DNA of 55,809 bases from a virus. Positions 1-7,806 of this stretch are shown here, piece after piece (position 1 is the stretch's first letter; each line of letters opens with the position of its first letter). Both the position numbers and the translations under genes were made by a program. The notes beneath the pieces were generated by a model. It was given only the letters and a program-made list of their open reading frames with translations, made no database searches and was not told the DNA's origin. The stretch is taken from positions 1 through 55,809 of the IMG/VR virus record IMGVR_UViG_3300003690_000041. One strand, 5' to 3'.

Positions 1-1180
1 GAGCTTCACCAAAATTTACACGTCGTCCTGTATTAGCATCAATATAATATTCATATCCATTATCATCTGTTAGAATTTGTTCTCCCTTAGGCCCAACGTT
101 TGAAGGAGGATCAGGTATCCCATCATCGAACCCTTTTCTTTTCAAGAACTCCCCAGGGTTGTCTATGTAAGCCTGCTGGTCTTCGGGCGACATATCCAGT
201 CTAGACAGGAAGTCCTGCCTTTTTTTGTCAGTCCCTGCAAACAACCTGTCATATCCTGGGACATTGGGAGGAGGAGGTTGAGGGAGGGGAGGTTGAGTTC
301 CACGAAGATCCGATACGAACTGCGTTGGGTTGGCAAGAAGCTCATCGAGTGCGCCTGCTTTGTATCCCGTAGCACCAAAGCTGAATAGGTTGGGGTTTTC
401 TAATTGGAATTTATCAAAGAAAGTACGATCATCTCCTGAGAGTTTAGAGAGGGCATCCTGAAACTTATTTAGCGTACTCCCAGGAGTTCCCACACCACCG
501 GGAGTATCTTGACGAGGAAAAGGAACAGTCAATTTGCTAGCTGTTGGTTTGGGAGAGGAGTTGGTCGGGTCAAAAACATCCGTGACCTGACTCCCTGCAC
601 CAGGAGGAATAGCACCACCTCTACCCGTAGGAGGGGGAGGGGAAACTTCACCAACAGGTACACGTTTTTTTGTCTTAGCATCAAAATAATATCTATTTCC
701 ATTTGCATCTCTTCGAATTGGTTCTCCATTAGGCCCAACGGTTGAAACAGGATCAGTTGTCCCACCACCATCGCCACCGGGTGGAGGAGGAGGAGGAGGA
801 GGAGGAGGCCCACCTGCCGCATGAATTTGTTCTGGTGTCCAGCCTTTGGACACCAGTGCCCAGTAGTCAGTTGCCATACGAATACGTTCTGGTGTCCAGT
901 AGTCAGTTCCGTCACCGGGAGGAGGCTGACCGCCGGGAGGAGGGGGGGGAGGAGGTTGAGTGACGCCACCAGGAGGGGGAGGATCATCAGGGATCTTGAA
1001 ATAATCCTTTGTCCACGCCAACCACTCCTCAAATTCCCCTCCTTTTCGATCGAACTCCGCTAATCCGCCATGTCTATTGGCAAGACTGATGAAGTCGGCT
1101 TCCGACAGGGCGTTGAGGCGATGCTCGCCAATCCCGTTAGCTTTCAGTATCTTCTTTTTGATTTGCTCTGAGAGTGCCAT
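1..1180 (-). CDS. Giant proline-rich repeat virion protein, N-terminal part (runs off the left edge)
   Basis: Open from ATG at 1180 to the window edge with no stop. An N-terminal globular piece of about 65 residues is followed by long runs of prolines ending in GGDGG and by a module of about 30 residues with the core VGPNGEPI..D.NG..YY.DA.T...V.VG. The same module recurs in the 52,090-55,809 gene, so the two are very probably one gene cut by the contig ends. The module's YY.DA.T core is loosely reminiscent of WW-type beta hairpins, which is only an impression. Residues 55-67 (AWTKDYFKIPDDP) duplicate a piece of the large terminase. It starts 3 nt after the endolysin stop. Inferred role: virion or tail-associated structural protein expressed late. 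Confidence 0.8.
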   Translation of the reverse strand, partial: MALSEQIKKKILKANGIGEHRLNALSEADFISLANRHGGLAEFDRKGGEFEEWLAWTKDYFKIPDDPPPPGGVTQPPPPPPPGGQPPPGDGTDYWTPERIRMATDYWALVSKGWTPEQIHAAGGPPPPPPPPPPGGDGGGTTDPVSTVGPNGEPIRRDANGNRYYFDAKTKKRVPVGEVSPPPPTGRGGAIPPGAGSQVTDVFDPTNSSPKPTASKLTVPFPRQDTPGGVGTPGSTLNKFQDALSKLSGDDRTFFDKFQLENPNLFSFGATGYKAGALDELLANPTQFVSDLRGTQPPLPQPPPPNVPGYDRLFAGTDKKRQDFLSRLDMSPEDQQAYIDNPGEFLKRKGFDDGIPDPPSNVGPKGEQILTDDNGYEYYIDANTGRRVNFGEA

Positions 1181-1183
1181 AGT

Positions 1184-1594
1184 TTAAGCCACATGAGAAG
1201 ACGAGTAATAGTCAAAGGCCACATCTTGTGGTTTACGAGTGTCCGTATCGAGATGGAGGAACGACTTACCGATGCCGATTCGTCTAAATCCTGCGCCCAT
1301 AGCCGCATTGCACAAACCGAACCTGGACCCAGAACTCTTGATGCTCAAATCAACTGCGTGTCCGACTTCTTCTTCTCCGTCATCAATATCAGCAGGGACG
1401 TGGGCGCTGCTATCCACGCCACCGACCGCTTTGTTATGATCTACGCATCTGATACCTGATGTGATGGCAATCGGGCCGTGGATATCTCTCATCATCTGGA
1501 GACGGTCTACGAGAGCCAATGATATATTGTCAGATCCACATCCACAGGAACATGCAAATTCACTACGGCTGAAATTAGCAGTCAAATCGCCCAT
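1184..1594 (-). CDS. Endolysin, peptidase M15_3-like (D-Ala-D-Ala / L-Ala-D-Glu peptidase fold)
   Basis: 136 residues. The centre matches the zinc peptidase M15 family: TSGIRC..HN.AVGG near residues 45-60, SSAH with zinc ligand H65, GHAVDL with D82, and FLHLD with H114. These enzymes cut peptide bonds in peptidoglycan and serve many phages as endolysins. An unusual insertion of about 10 mostly acidic residues separates SSAH from GHAVDL, which are normally almost adjacent. No signal peptide is seen, so release would need a holin. Its ATG overlaps the stop of the upstream membrane protein (TAATG), which argues for translational coupling within a lysis cassette. Confidence 0.88.
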   Translation of the reverse strand: MGDLTANFSRSEFACSCGCGSDNISLALVDRLQMMRDIHGPIAITSGIRCVDHNKAVGGVDSSAHVPADIDDGEEEVGHAVDLSIKSSGSRFGLCNAAMGAGFRRIGIGKSFLHLDTDTRKPQDVAFDYYSSSHVA

Positions 1595-1752
1595 TATTTA
1601 CTCACCGATGCAATTTTATTGTCCATTTGATGAGAGAGCAGGACGGCAACAGATTTATCCAGGGAGTCCACCCTGCGTTCAATATATGCCACATACGCAA
1701 GGGTGAGAGTAACGAGAAGCAACAGGACGTTCTCTTTGAATGATTTGGTCAT
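1594..1752 (-). CDS. Small membrane protein of the lysis cassette (52 residues)
   Basis: ATG at 1752, stop overlapping the endolysin start at 1594. The start MTKSFKENV is followed by a hydrophobic segment (residues 9-25, LLLLVTLTLAYVAYI core) and a short polar tail with an amphipathic stretch. Topology is most likely N-in with a single membrane span. It overlaps both neighbours (ATGA upstream, TAATG downstream). Position next to the endolysin suggests a holin, antiholin or inner-membrane spanin-like role. No lipobox or partner lipoprotein was found, so the exact role is open. Confidence 0.7.
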   Translation of the reverse strand: MTKSFKENVLLLLVTLTLAYVAYIERRVDSLDKSVAVLLSHQMDNKIASVSK

Positions 1753-2270
1753 AATGCCTTATCCATATGTTTAATTACCTTATAACCCATCGTCAGGATG
1801 AATCCGATGATAAAGGCAGCAGAGATATACACGATAGCTGTGTCTGAGAATTGTAGATGGTGCATGATTGCGATAAATGAATTGAGTGGATCGCCCGGAA
1901 TCAATCCACGTTGCTGTAACTTATCGTATACCTCCAATCCCTCATCCAGTGTCCACGCACCAGCCGAAATCCCCCCTAATCCAAACCCATTTTTTACGCT
2001 ATTCTTAAGCGTACGTTGGTCCATACCACGGAACTTTTCCCTTTGCTTCTCCAACTGTTGACGTTTTCGCTCATCAATCGTTTTTTTTCTCGCTTTTCCC
2101 TGCTTGAGACGTTCCTCACGATGTGTTCGAATCAACCGATCAGCCGATTCTATACGCTCCGTGAGCAACTTCTGAGCCTTCGCCTTCGCGGTCTTGCTCA
2201 GAACCCCCGATTTTATCGCCTCTCGTAGCTCCTCCACTTTCATTCGCTCGAAGGGCTTGTTCATGTCCAT
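1749..2270 (-). CDS. Coiled-coil protein with C-terminal membrane segment (lysis cassette)
   Basis: About 173 residues from the ATG at 2270 (MDMNKPFERM); the frame is open a little further upstream but without a better ribosome site. The N-terminal two thirds are highly charged and helical (KARKKTIDERKRQQLEKQRE region). Near the C-terminus is one hydrophobic span (IVYISAAFIIGFILTMGYKV) followed by basic residues. A tail-anchored membrane protein is the simplest reading. Its stop overlaps the start of the 52-residue membrane gene (ATGA). I do not recognise the family; location points to lysis or membrane disruption. Confidence 0.65.
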   Translation of the reverse strand: MDMNKPFERMKVEELREAIKSGVLSKTAKAKAQKLLTERIESADRLIRTHREERLKQGKARKKTIDERKRQQLEKQREKFRGMDQRTLKNSVKNGFGLGGISAGAWTLDEGLEVYDKLQQRGLIPGDPLNSFIAIMHHLQFSDTAIVYISAAFIIGFILTMGYKVIKHMDKAL

Positions 2271-2343
2271 CAAACCCACTCTGGTCCCTGATAAGGGTAT
2301 ACACCCCAATCAATAAATGAACGATCCAGGCAATGAAAAGCAT
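2140..2343 (-). CDS. Possible overlapping small membrane ORF in the lysis cassette
   Basis: 67 codons starting at ATG 2343, which overlaps the stop of the holin-like gene (TAATG), a strong coupling signal. The first 18 residues (MLFIAWIVHLLIGVYTLI) form a good membrane span. From about residue 24 the frame overlaps the 173-residue gene in another frame and its composition looks like a shadow. Residues VYTLIRDQSG and the underlying 32 nt match a segment of the AAA+ ATPase gene at 33,577-33,608. Either a genuine overlapping membrane peptide, or the start of a gene disrupted by that duplication. Confidence 0.4.
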   Translation of the reverse strand: MLFIAWIVHLLIGVYTLIRDQSGFDGHEQALRANESGGATRGDKIGGSEQDREGEGSEVAHGAYRIG

Positions 2344-2573
2344 TATCTACCCACGATCTCATATTTACGCAAATATTGCCATAGAGTATTTGCGCCTGTC
2401 ACAGCGGCAACAGCAAGCACCAGGGATATCTCTACGGACAGACCCACCTGGACAAGCACCCCGGCGACGATACCTTGACTGCTGGCCCACCCACCACCCT
2501 TGGCGCTTTTGAACCACCCAACCTTCCCCATTGCCAAGCGCCCTATTTCAAGGATCTGCTTTGCATCAGGCAT
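2343..2573 (-). CDS. Holin-like protein (76 residues)
   Basis: The ATG at 2573 is preferred over the upstream TTG because GGGGAGG lies just before it. After a basic N-terminus with a KGGGW turn there is a hydrophobic region (residues 30-65: GIVAGVLVQVGLSVE, ISLVLAVAAVTGA) that can form two spans, ending in LWQYLRKYEIV. This fits small phage holins that finish in a W-x2-R/L-R-x-K-x-I motif. Holins permeabilise the inner membrane to release the endolysin. It sits in the lysis cassette four genes before the peptidase. Confidence 0.62.
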   Translation of the reverse strand: MPDAKQILEIGRLAMGKVGWFKSAKGGGWASSQGIVAGVLVQVGLSVEISLVLAVAAVTGANTLWQYLRKYEIVGR

Positions 2574-2617
2574 CTTCTTGTTCCTCCCCTTTAAGACCAA
2601 GGATATTACGTCGATAC

Positions 2618-2809
2618 TTACGCCACTTCAGAAGTCTCTTTGGATACTTTATCAGACTTTTTAGGCGATCCATTCTGCATCTCCTTTGGCGGTTCAATCA
2701 TCTCTTTGAGAAGAGAAATTTGCCCATTAACAAAGTTAATGTTGCCCATCATCTGCGCCTTTGTCTCTTCTAACTCCTCAACTTTCTTCTTCATCTCTTC
2801 TTTGGTCAT
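2618..2809 (-). CDS. Small coiled-coil protein (63 residues)
   Basis: Highly charged heptad-like protein beginning MTKEEMKKKVEELEETKAQM and continuing into ISLLKEMIEPPKEMQNGSPKK. No membrane span or catalytic motif. A GGATG ribosome site lies before the start. It opens the lysis cassette, ahead of the holin-like gene. Function unknown; small chaperone- or linker-like proteins of this kind are common beside phage fibre and lysis genes. Confidence 0.6.
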   Translation of the reverse strand: MTKEEMKKKVEELEETKAQMMGNINFVNGQISLLKEMIEPPKEMQNGSPKKSDKVSKETSEVA

Positions 2810-2895
2810 TATATCACATCCGTTATGTTAATCATACATGACTGCGTTTTAAAATCTGCCACATTGTCGCCCCAATTCCTTCGCTATCGCCAATG

Positions 2896-3159
2896 TTATC
2901 CTTCTGCGCCAAAATCAGCAGGTTCTGTAGGGACACCCCTTTCATAATTTCGCACCAGCTTGCTGATTACATTCCACACATACACAACAAGCTCATCTTC
3001 TGTAGCATCTCTGCCTAAATCCAGTTTGCTACGCCCCAACCATGCTGCAGAACGGGCAAGGCTGGCATTGGTAATTGTCGGCAAGGAACCTACCGCATAA
3101 TTTTTATTCAAATCGCTGTTGTTGAAAAAGTCCCGTATCCGCTGCTTGGTCACAGCCAT
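2896..3159 (-). CDS. Hypothetical protein (87 residues) after the fibre gene
   Basis: MAVTKQRIRDFFN opens a soluble, probably helical protein with a conserved-looking centre ITNASLARSAAWLGRSK and an acidic end (TEPADFGAEG). No recognised motif. It lies directly downstream of the fibre gene, where fibre assembly factors often sit, but nothing in the sequence proves that role. Confidence 0.6.
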   Translation of the reverse strand: MAVTKQRIRDFFNNSDLNKNYAVGSLPTITNASLARSAAWLGRSKLDLGRDATEDELVVYVWNVISKLVRNYERGVPTEPADFGAEG

Positions 3160-3230
3160 CTTATGCCGCCTTTTCTAAAGTTTGAACACCCATGCAGTTT
3201 GGATGGTCAGCATATTGCCATCTGTTCCTC

Positions 3231-6200
3231 CTACGCTGCCAGTAGTTTTTGAACCTGCATTTCAAGCTGATTAATGCGTGTTTCGTACCCTTCTTTTATC
3301 ACCATAATGTCTTCATAGTTCTGCCAAACAGCACCATTTAGCGCCATTACGTGACGAGAGATATTCCACATTCCACCCTCTTTCACTGGTGCGCCTAAGA
3401 TTTTCATGTCCACCAGTTCTGGTTCATGAATCGTGACAAACTCATCCCACCGACTCTGCACGTATCCGTCGGCACCATTTCTGGCTCTTACCATCTCAAA
3501 ACCACGAACAATGTGCCTATCATTGATCTCATCGGTCAATGCAACAAGGGTGGTATTGGTGAGGTGCATTTGACCGTCTTCATCAACCATCATTCGGGTC
3601 ACCATAGACCCGTCGACCTGTGCCCGTATCGCAAACACATTTCCGTCAGCATTTATATTAGCCAATGCGTTAGAGCCGTTGTGTTCAGCGATAGCAAAAT
3701 TGACCAACCCTACAGCCCCAGCGTTGCTTTTTGACGTACTTGCCGTTCCGCCCTGCGCAGAAAACTGAAGAACAGTAGTAAAAACAGCATCCTCACCATA
3801 CGCAGCGATATTTAATCCACCCAAGGTGGCACTGTTTTTACTAAACCGTGCATAACTATCTGTCTCCATAGCGAAATCTATGTGATTGCTTGTAAGTCCA
3901 TGCGCAATATCGCTGGACTTGAAATTGAGGATTTCGTCGTCATTGGCATCTTGATTAATGGTCATACCTACAGTCATATTAGCGTTGGCAATCTCCGTTC
4001 CCATATAAACGGTTCCTGCTGCACTGATACGCATAGAACGAAGATTTCCAGCATAAAAGTCTAATGTATCTACGCTGTGGTCATATTGTACGCGGCCCTG
4101 TTTGGGTGTTCCCGTTGCGTCTGCAAAATAAAGCGCACTGGACTCTCCGGTTCCTGTAACTAGGGTGATACCTGATTGCGCTGACCCACCCCCAATAATT
4201 AAATCATCCGCAAGAGCGTCAAATCCTAGTTCTGTTCCACCAATAGCAAGCTGAGAACCGATGAACATATCTTTAGCACACCCAATACCACCATCGGTGT
4301 GAATAGATCCTGTCACGGTAGATGTGCTGTCTGTGGCGTCATCAATGCTCAGAACGCCCGATCCTGTAATGGTCGATGCGGTGAGGACTGTAAGGGCAGA
4401 AGTCCCTGCCACCGTCAGCCCAGCAGCACCAGCAAGTATCAGGTCATCGATAGATGCATCCCACAACATATGAGCACTTGCTGTAGCCCCGAAGAACTTG
4501 ACATCGTACCCAGCATCGTCCACACCCACCGTGACGGTACTATTAAACTGAGAAGTGCCTGAAGCCGTAAGAACTGTAAGGGCAGAAGTCCCCGCCACCG
4601 TCAAGCCAGCAGCTCCGGCAAGTATCAGGTCATCAGCCGACTCATCCCAGAGGAGGTGTGCGCCTGCTGTGGCACCGAAAAATTGAACGTCGTGACCTGT
4701 ATCGTTAACGCCCACGGTCAGGGTATTTGTCAATACAGAAGTCCCTGCCACCGTCAGCCCAGCAGCACCGACAAGTTTTAGATCATCAGCAGACGCATCC
4801 CACAGACAGTATGCCCCCGATGTAGCCCCGAAGAACTTGACATCGTACCCAGTATTATCCACGCCCACCGTGACGGTACTATTAAACTGAGAAGTGCCTG
4901 AAACCGTTGTAACTGTAAGAGCAGATGTCCCCGCCACCGTCAACCCAGCAGCGCCAGCAAGTATCAGATCATCAGCCGACTCATCCCACAGACAGTAAGC
5001 ACTTGCTGTATCCCCGAAGAATTTAACATCGTATCCAGTACCATCCACGCCCACTGTGACGGTACTATTAAACTGAGAAGCACCTGAAGCCGTAAGAGTA
5101 GTCCCCACAATCGCAGCAAACGAACCAGCCGCGACAGAAGCAGCACCGATAACGGTTCCATCAATAGCACCACTGTTGATGTCCACATTAGTCATTTCAT
5201 GGGTGTTAAAGTCAATCTCAACAGCACCATCACCGCCAAAGGTTAGCTTTCCGGCAGAGTGCGTCAACGTCACGTCACCGCCATCCCAGTTGAACACCGC
5301 ACCTGTAGCAATCAACAAGTCATCGCCCAAATAAATATCCTTAGCTACACCTAACCCTCCGTCAGTGTGTATAGAGCCTGTCGTAGCCGATGAGCTGTCG
5401 GTGGTGTCGTCAATGCTTAAAACGCCCGATCCCGTAACGGTCGTTGCGGTCAGATTAATGGCACCGCCTGACGTAATCGTCAAGTCGGTGTCATCACCTT
5501 CGATCTTTTCACCTGAACCAAAGGTAACACCCACGTTGGCAGGGACAACCACATCAGTCGTTGCAGTCAACTTAATGTCACCACCTGATGTCACTGTCAA
5601 GTCGGTGTTATCGCCTTCGATCTTTTCACCTGAACCAAAGGTAACACCCACGCTGGTAGGGACAATCACATCAGTAACGGCAGTCAAATTGATGGCACCA
5701 CCCGATGTAATTGTCAAGTCAGTATTGTCCCCCTCGATCTTCTCGCCTGAACCAAAGGTAACACCCACGCTGGTAGGGACAATCACATCAGTGACTGCCG
5801 TCAAGTTGATAGCACCACCCGATGTAATTGTCAAGTCAGTGTCATCGCCTTCGATCTTTTCACCTGAACCAAAAGTGACACCGACGTTGGCAGGGACAAC
5901 CACATCAGTCGTTGCGGTCAGATTAATGTCACCACCTGATGTCACTGTCAAATCAGTGTTATCACCCTCGATCTTTTCGCCCGTACCAAAGGTAACACCC
6001 ACATTAGCTGGTATTACTACATCAGTAACTGCCGTTAAGTTGATGGCACCACCCGATGTCACTGTCAAGTCAGTGTTATCACCTTCAATTTTCTCACCTG
6101 AACCAAAAGTGACACCCACGTTGGCTGGTATTACTACATCAGTCACGGCAGTCAAATTGATAGCACCACCTGATGTCACTGTCAAGTCAGTGTTATCACC

Positions 6201-7469
6201 TTCGATCTTTTCACCTGTTCCAAAGGTAATGCCTACGCTGGTAGGGACCACAATATCTGTTGTTGCCGTTAGATTAATCGCTCCACCAGAGGTAACGGTA
6301 AGGTCGGTGTTATCACCCTCGATCTTTTCTCCTGTACCGAATGTAAGACCGATATTTGCAGGGATAATTACATCACCAGCGGCGCAAGTCAGGTTAATAT
6401 TGTTACCTGAGTTAATGGTAAGATCGGTGCCATCCGAAGACAGGTGTTCGCCGCCGCCAGCATCAAACAGATAAAGTTGCGCCGCCCCCGCAAGGACAAG
6501 ATCGTCCGTGCTCTCATCCCATAACATATACGCACCTGAAGTGGCACCAAATACCTGGAAATCATGTCCTGTCCCGTTTGATCCTACTGTCAGGGTGTTT
6601 GTCAATGCCACAGCACCGCCAAGTGTCAAAGTACCGCCAATCGTGGCAGCATCGGCAAAGAAGTTGGACCATCGTGTTCCCGTAACACCAAGGCTCACAT
6701 CAGAATCTGTCGTAGGCTGGAAAGCACCATTGAGCAATTGCACCTGAGACACTGGCGCACCCGATGTATCGGCTAAGTAGAAGTCCATCCTCGCAACTTC
6801 AGCCCCTGCTGTATCAGCCAATACGATGACATTGATACGAGCAAACTCGTTCTGTGCATCTGCTGCATCAGGCATTTTCCATACAACACCAATACCTGAC
6901 GAAGTATCCGTCATATTTCCGTCGCCGTCAGGATTCCATTCCAGAGAGAGGATATCGACAACAGATGCTGCTGCTGCTTCTCTCGTCAACAAAGTATTAA
7001 TGGTGTTACCAGACAGGTCATATCCAAGTTCAAGCACCGTGCCCATTGTACCAGCAACGAGAGCAGACAGATCATATCGTGAATCTTCAGACGCATCAGA
7101 AGCGTCCGTCATCGTCACGTCAAAGTCTGCCAATATGGTGACATTTCCTCCGTCATCGTCGGCACGAAACCGCAGCTTCAGCCCGTCGCCATCTTGTCCC
7201 ACGTTATCCGAGGGGTCAAGCTGGTATATGTATTGGGTAAGGACTCCTCCTCCTCCTGCTGTGGTATCTTCTTTGGTCTTCAAACCAATATATGTCTGTC
7301 CCTGGTTCATCACCATAATACCATCAGAAGAGGTGTAGTCGACGTTGTTCTCGTCAATATTCTGACCGTTATACGTAGAGATGATATGTGTAGTGGTATC
7401 CGTTATTGGCGCTGCCGTCATAGTTGCGCCAGCAACAGGAAGCGTGCCCTGAGAACTCATAGAGGCCAT
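3231..7469 (-). CDS. Tail fibre / receptor-binding protein with tandem beta repeats (1,412 residues)
   Basis: The ATG at 7469 is chosen because GAAAGGATG precedes it; the frame is open to 7490. Very long and rich in Thr, Gly, Ala and Asp. About eight copies of a 39-residue repeat (core GVTFGSGEKIEGDNTDLTVT) fill the middle, followed by about four copies of a second repeat (core DLILAGAAGLTVAGTS). This suits a trimeric beta-helical shaft. The C-terminal part (from about residue 1,130) is non-repetitive and ends with a short helical coiled coil (YETRINQLEMQVQKLLAA), possibly a trimerisation tail. The start overlaps the end of the 115-residue gene. Likely the main host-recognition fibre. Confidence 0.85.
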   Translation of the reverse strand: MASMSSQGTLPVAGATMTAAPITDTTTHIISTYNGQNIDENNVDYTSSDGIMVMNQGQTYIGLKTKEDTTAGGGGVLTQYIYQLDPSDNVGQDGDGLKLRFRADDDGGNVTILADFDVTMTDASDASEDSRYDLSALVAGTMGTVLELGYDLSGNTINTLLTREAAAASVVDILSLEWNPDGDGNMTDTSSGIGVVWKMPDAADAQNEFARINVIVLADTAGAEVARMDFYLADTSGAPVSQVQLLNGAFQPTTDSDVSLGVTGTRWSNFFADAATIGGTLTLGGAVALTNTLTVGSNGTGHDFQVFGATSGAYMLWDESTDDLVLAGAAQLYLFDAGGGEHLSSDGTDLTINSGNNINLTCAAGDVIIPANIGLTFGTGEKIEGDNTDLTVTSGGAINLTATTDIVVPTSVGITFGTGEKIEGDNTDLTVTSGGAINLTAVTDVVIPANVGVTFGSGEKIEGDNTDLTVTSGGAINLTAVTDVVIPANVGVTFGTGEKIEGDNTDLTVTSGGDINLTATTDVVVPANVGVTFGSGEKIEGDDTDLTITSGGAINLTAVTDVIVPTSVGVTFGSGEKIEGDNTDLTITSGGAINLTAVTDVIVPTSVGVTFGSGEKIEGDNTDLTVTSGGDIKLTATTDVVVPANVGVTFGSGEKIEGDDTDLTITSGGAINLTATTVTGSGVLSIDDTTDSSSATTGSIHTDGGLGVAKDIYLGDDLLIATGAVFNWDGGDVTLTHSAGKLTFGGDGAVEIDFNTHEMTNVDINSGAIDGTVIGAASVAAGSFAAIVGTTLTASGASQFNSTVTVGVDGTGYDVKFFGDTASAYCLWDESADDLILAGAAGLTVAGTSALTVTTVSGTSQFNSTVTVGVDNTGYDVKFFGATSGAYCLWDASADDLKLVGAAGLTVAGTSVLTNTLTVGVNDTGHDVQFFGATAGAHLLWDESADDLILAGAAGLTVAGTSALTVLTASGTSQFNSTVTVGVDDAGYDVKFFGATASAHMLWDASIDDLILAGAAGLTVAGTSALTVLTASTITGSGVLSIDDATDSTSTVTGSIHTDGGIGCAKDMFIGSQLAIGGTELGFDALADDLIIGGGSAQSGITLVTGTGESSALYFADATGTPKQGRVQYDHSVDTLDFYAGNLRSMRISAAGTVYMGTEIANANMTVGMTINQDANDDEILNFKSSDIAHGLTSNHIDFAMETDSYARFSKNSATLGGLNIAAYGEDAVFTTVLQFSAQGGTASTSKSNAGAVGLVNFAIAEHNGSNALANINADGNVFAIRAQVDGSMVTRMMVDEDGQMHLTNTTLVALTDEINDRHIVRGFEMVRARNGADGYVQSRWDEFVTIHEPELVDMKILGAPVKEGGMWNISRHVMALNGAVWQNYEDIMVIKEGYETRINQLEMQVQKLLAA
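4385..5095 (-). repeat. Long tandem repeats inside the fibre gene (second family, about 4 copies)
   Basis: About four copies of a 165-183 bp unit encoding QFNSTVTVGVD..GYDVKFFGAT and LWDESADDLILAGAAGLTV. A diverged fifth copy lies nearer the fibre N-terminus (around 6,480-6,600). Copies differ by a few substitutions, which suggests expansion by recombination in the shaft. Confidence 0.8.
5440..6376 (-). repeat. 117-bp tandem repeats inside the fibre gene (about 8 copies)
   Basis: Eight successive 39-codon units with the core TFGSGEKIEGDNTDLT then TSGGAINLTA and a VVIPANV or VIVPTSV variant ending. The alternating endings suggest shuffling between copies. The repeat keeps a long opposite-strand frame open, which is not a gene. 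Confidence 0.88.
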
Positions 7470-7804
7470 AGGTTCATCCTTTCGAGCCATGCGGTTAGTT
7501 CCATCTCAGCCTGCTTCTTCCTCTCCCTGCTAATCTGTGCCTGAGCACGCAACGTATTTGCCTTTGCCATGTGCATCTTATGTAATACGTCTGTGTCTCC
7601 CGTTTCACGCGCCCGTTCAACCAGTCTATCTGCCTCTGCGTGCATCTGTTTCTCCATAGCATCCTGCACTACCATTTCACTATATCTCTCCAGGCATACC
7701 CTCCTCTGCTGAAGCCACCGATCCTGTGACTCAGGGATCTGGTCGGCAAAGTATCCGGGCTGAATTCTGTCCAACGCGGTCTTATATTGAGTCAACTGTT
7801 TCAT
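7457..7804 (-). CDS. Hypothetical helical protein upstream of the fibre (115 residues)
   Basis: Starts MKQLTQYKTALDRIQPGYF and is almost entirely charged helix (DAMEKQMHAEADRLVERARE; QISRERKKQAEMELTAWLER). No membrane span or catalytic motif. It starts 2 nt after the preceding gene's stop and its end overlaps the fibre start. Such helical proteins between nozzle and fibre genes can be adaptors or assembly factors; this is inference from position. Confidence 0.65.
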   Translation of the reverse strand: MKQLTQYKTALDRIQPGYFADQIPESQDRWLQQRRVCLERYSEMVVQDAMEKQMHAEADRLVERARETGDTDVLHKMHMAKANTLRAQAQISRERKKQAEMELTAWLERMNLWPL

Positions 7805-7806
7805 GT

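Noticed and set aside
5365-6474. 369-codon plus-strand frame opposite the fibre repeats
   Set aside because: It is kept open by the 117-bp repeat on the other strand, has no ribosome site, and gives a monotonous repeat peptide.
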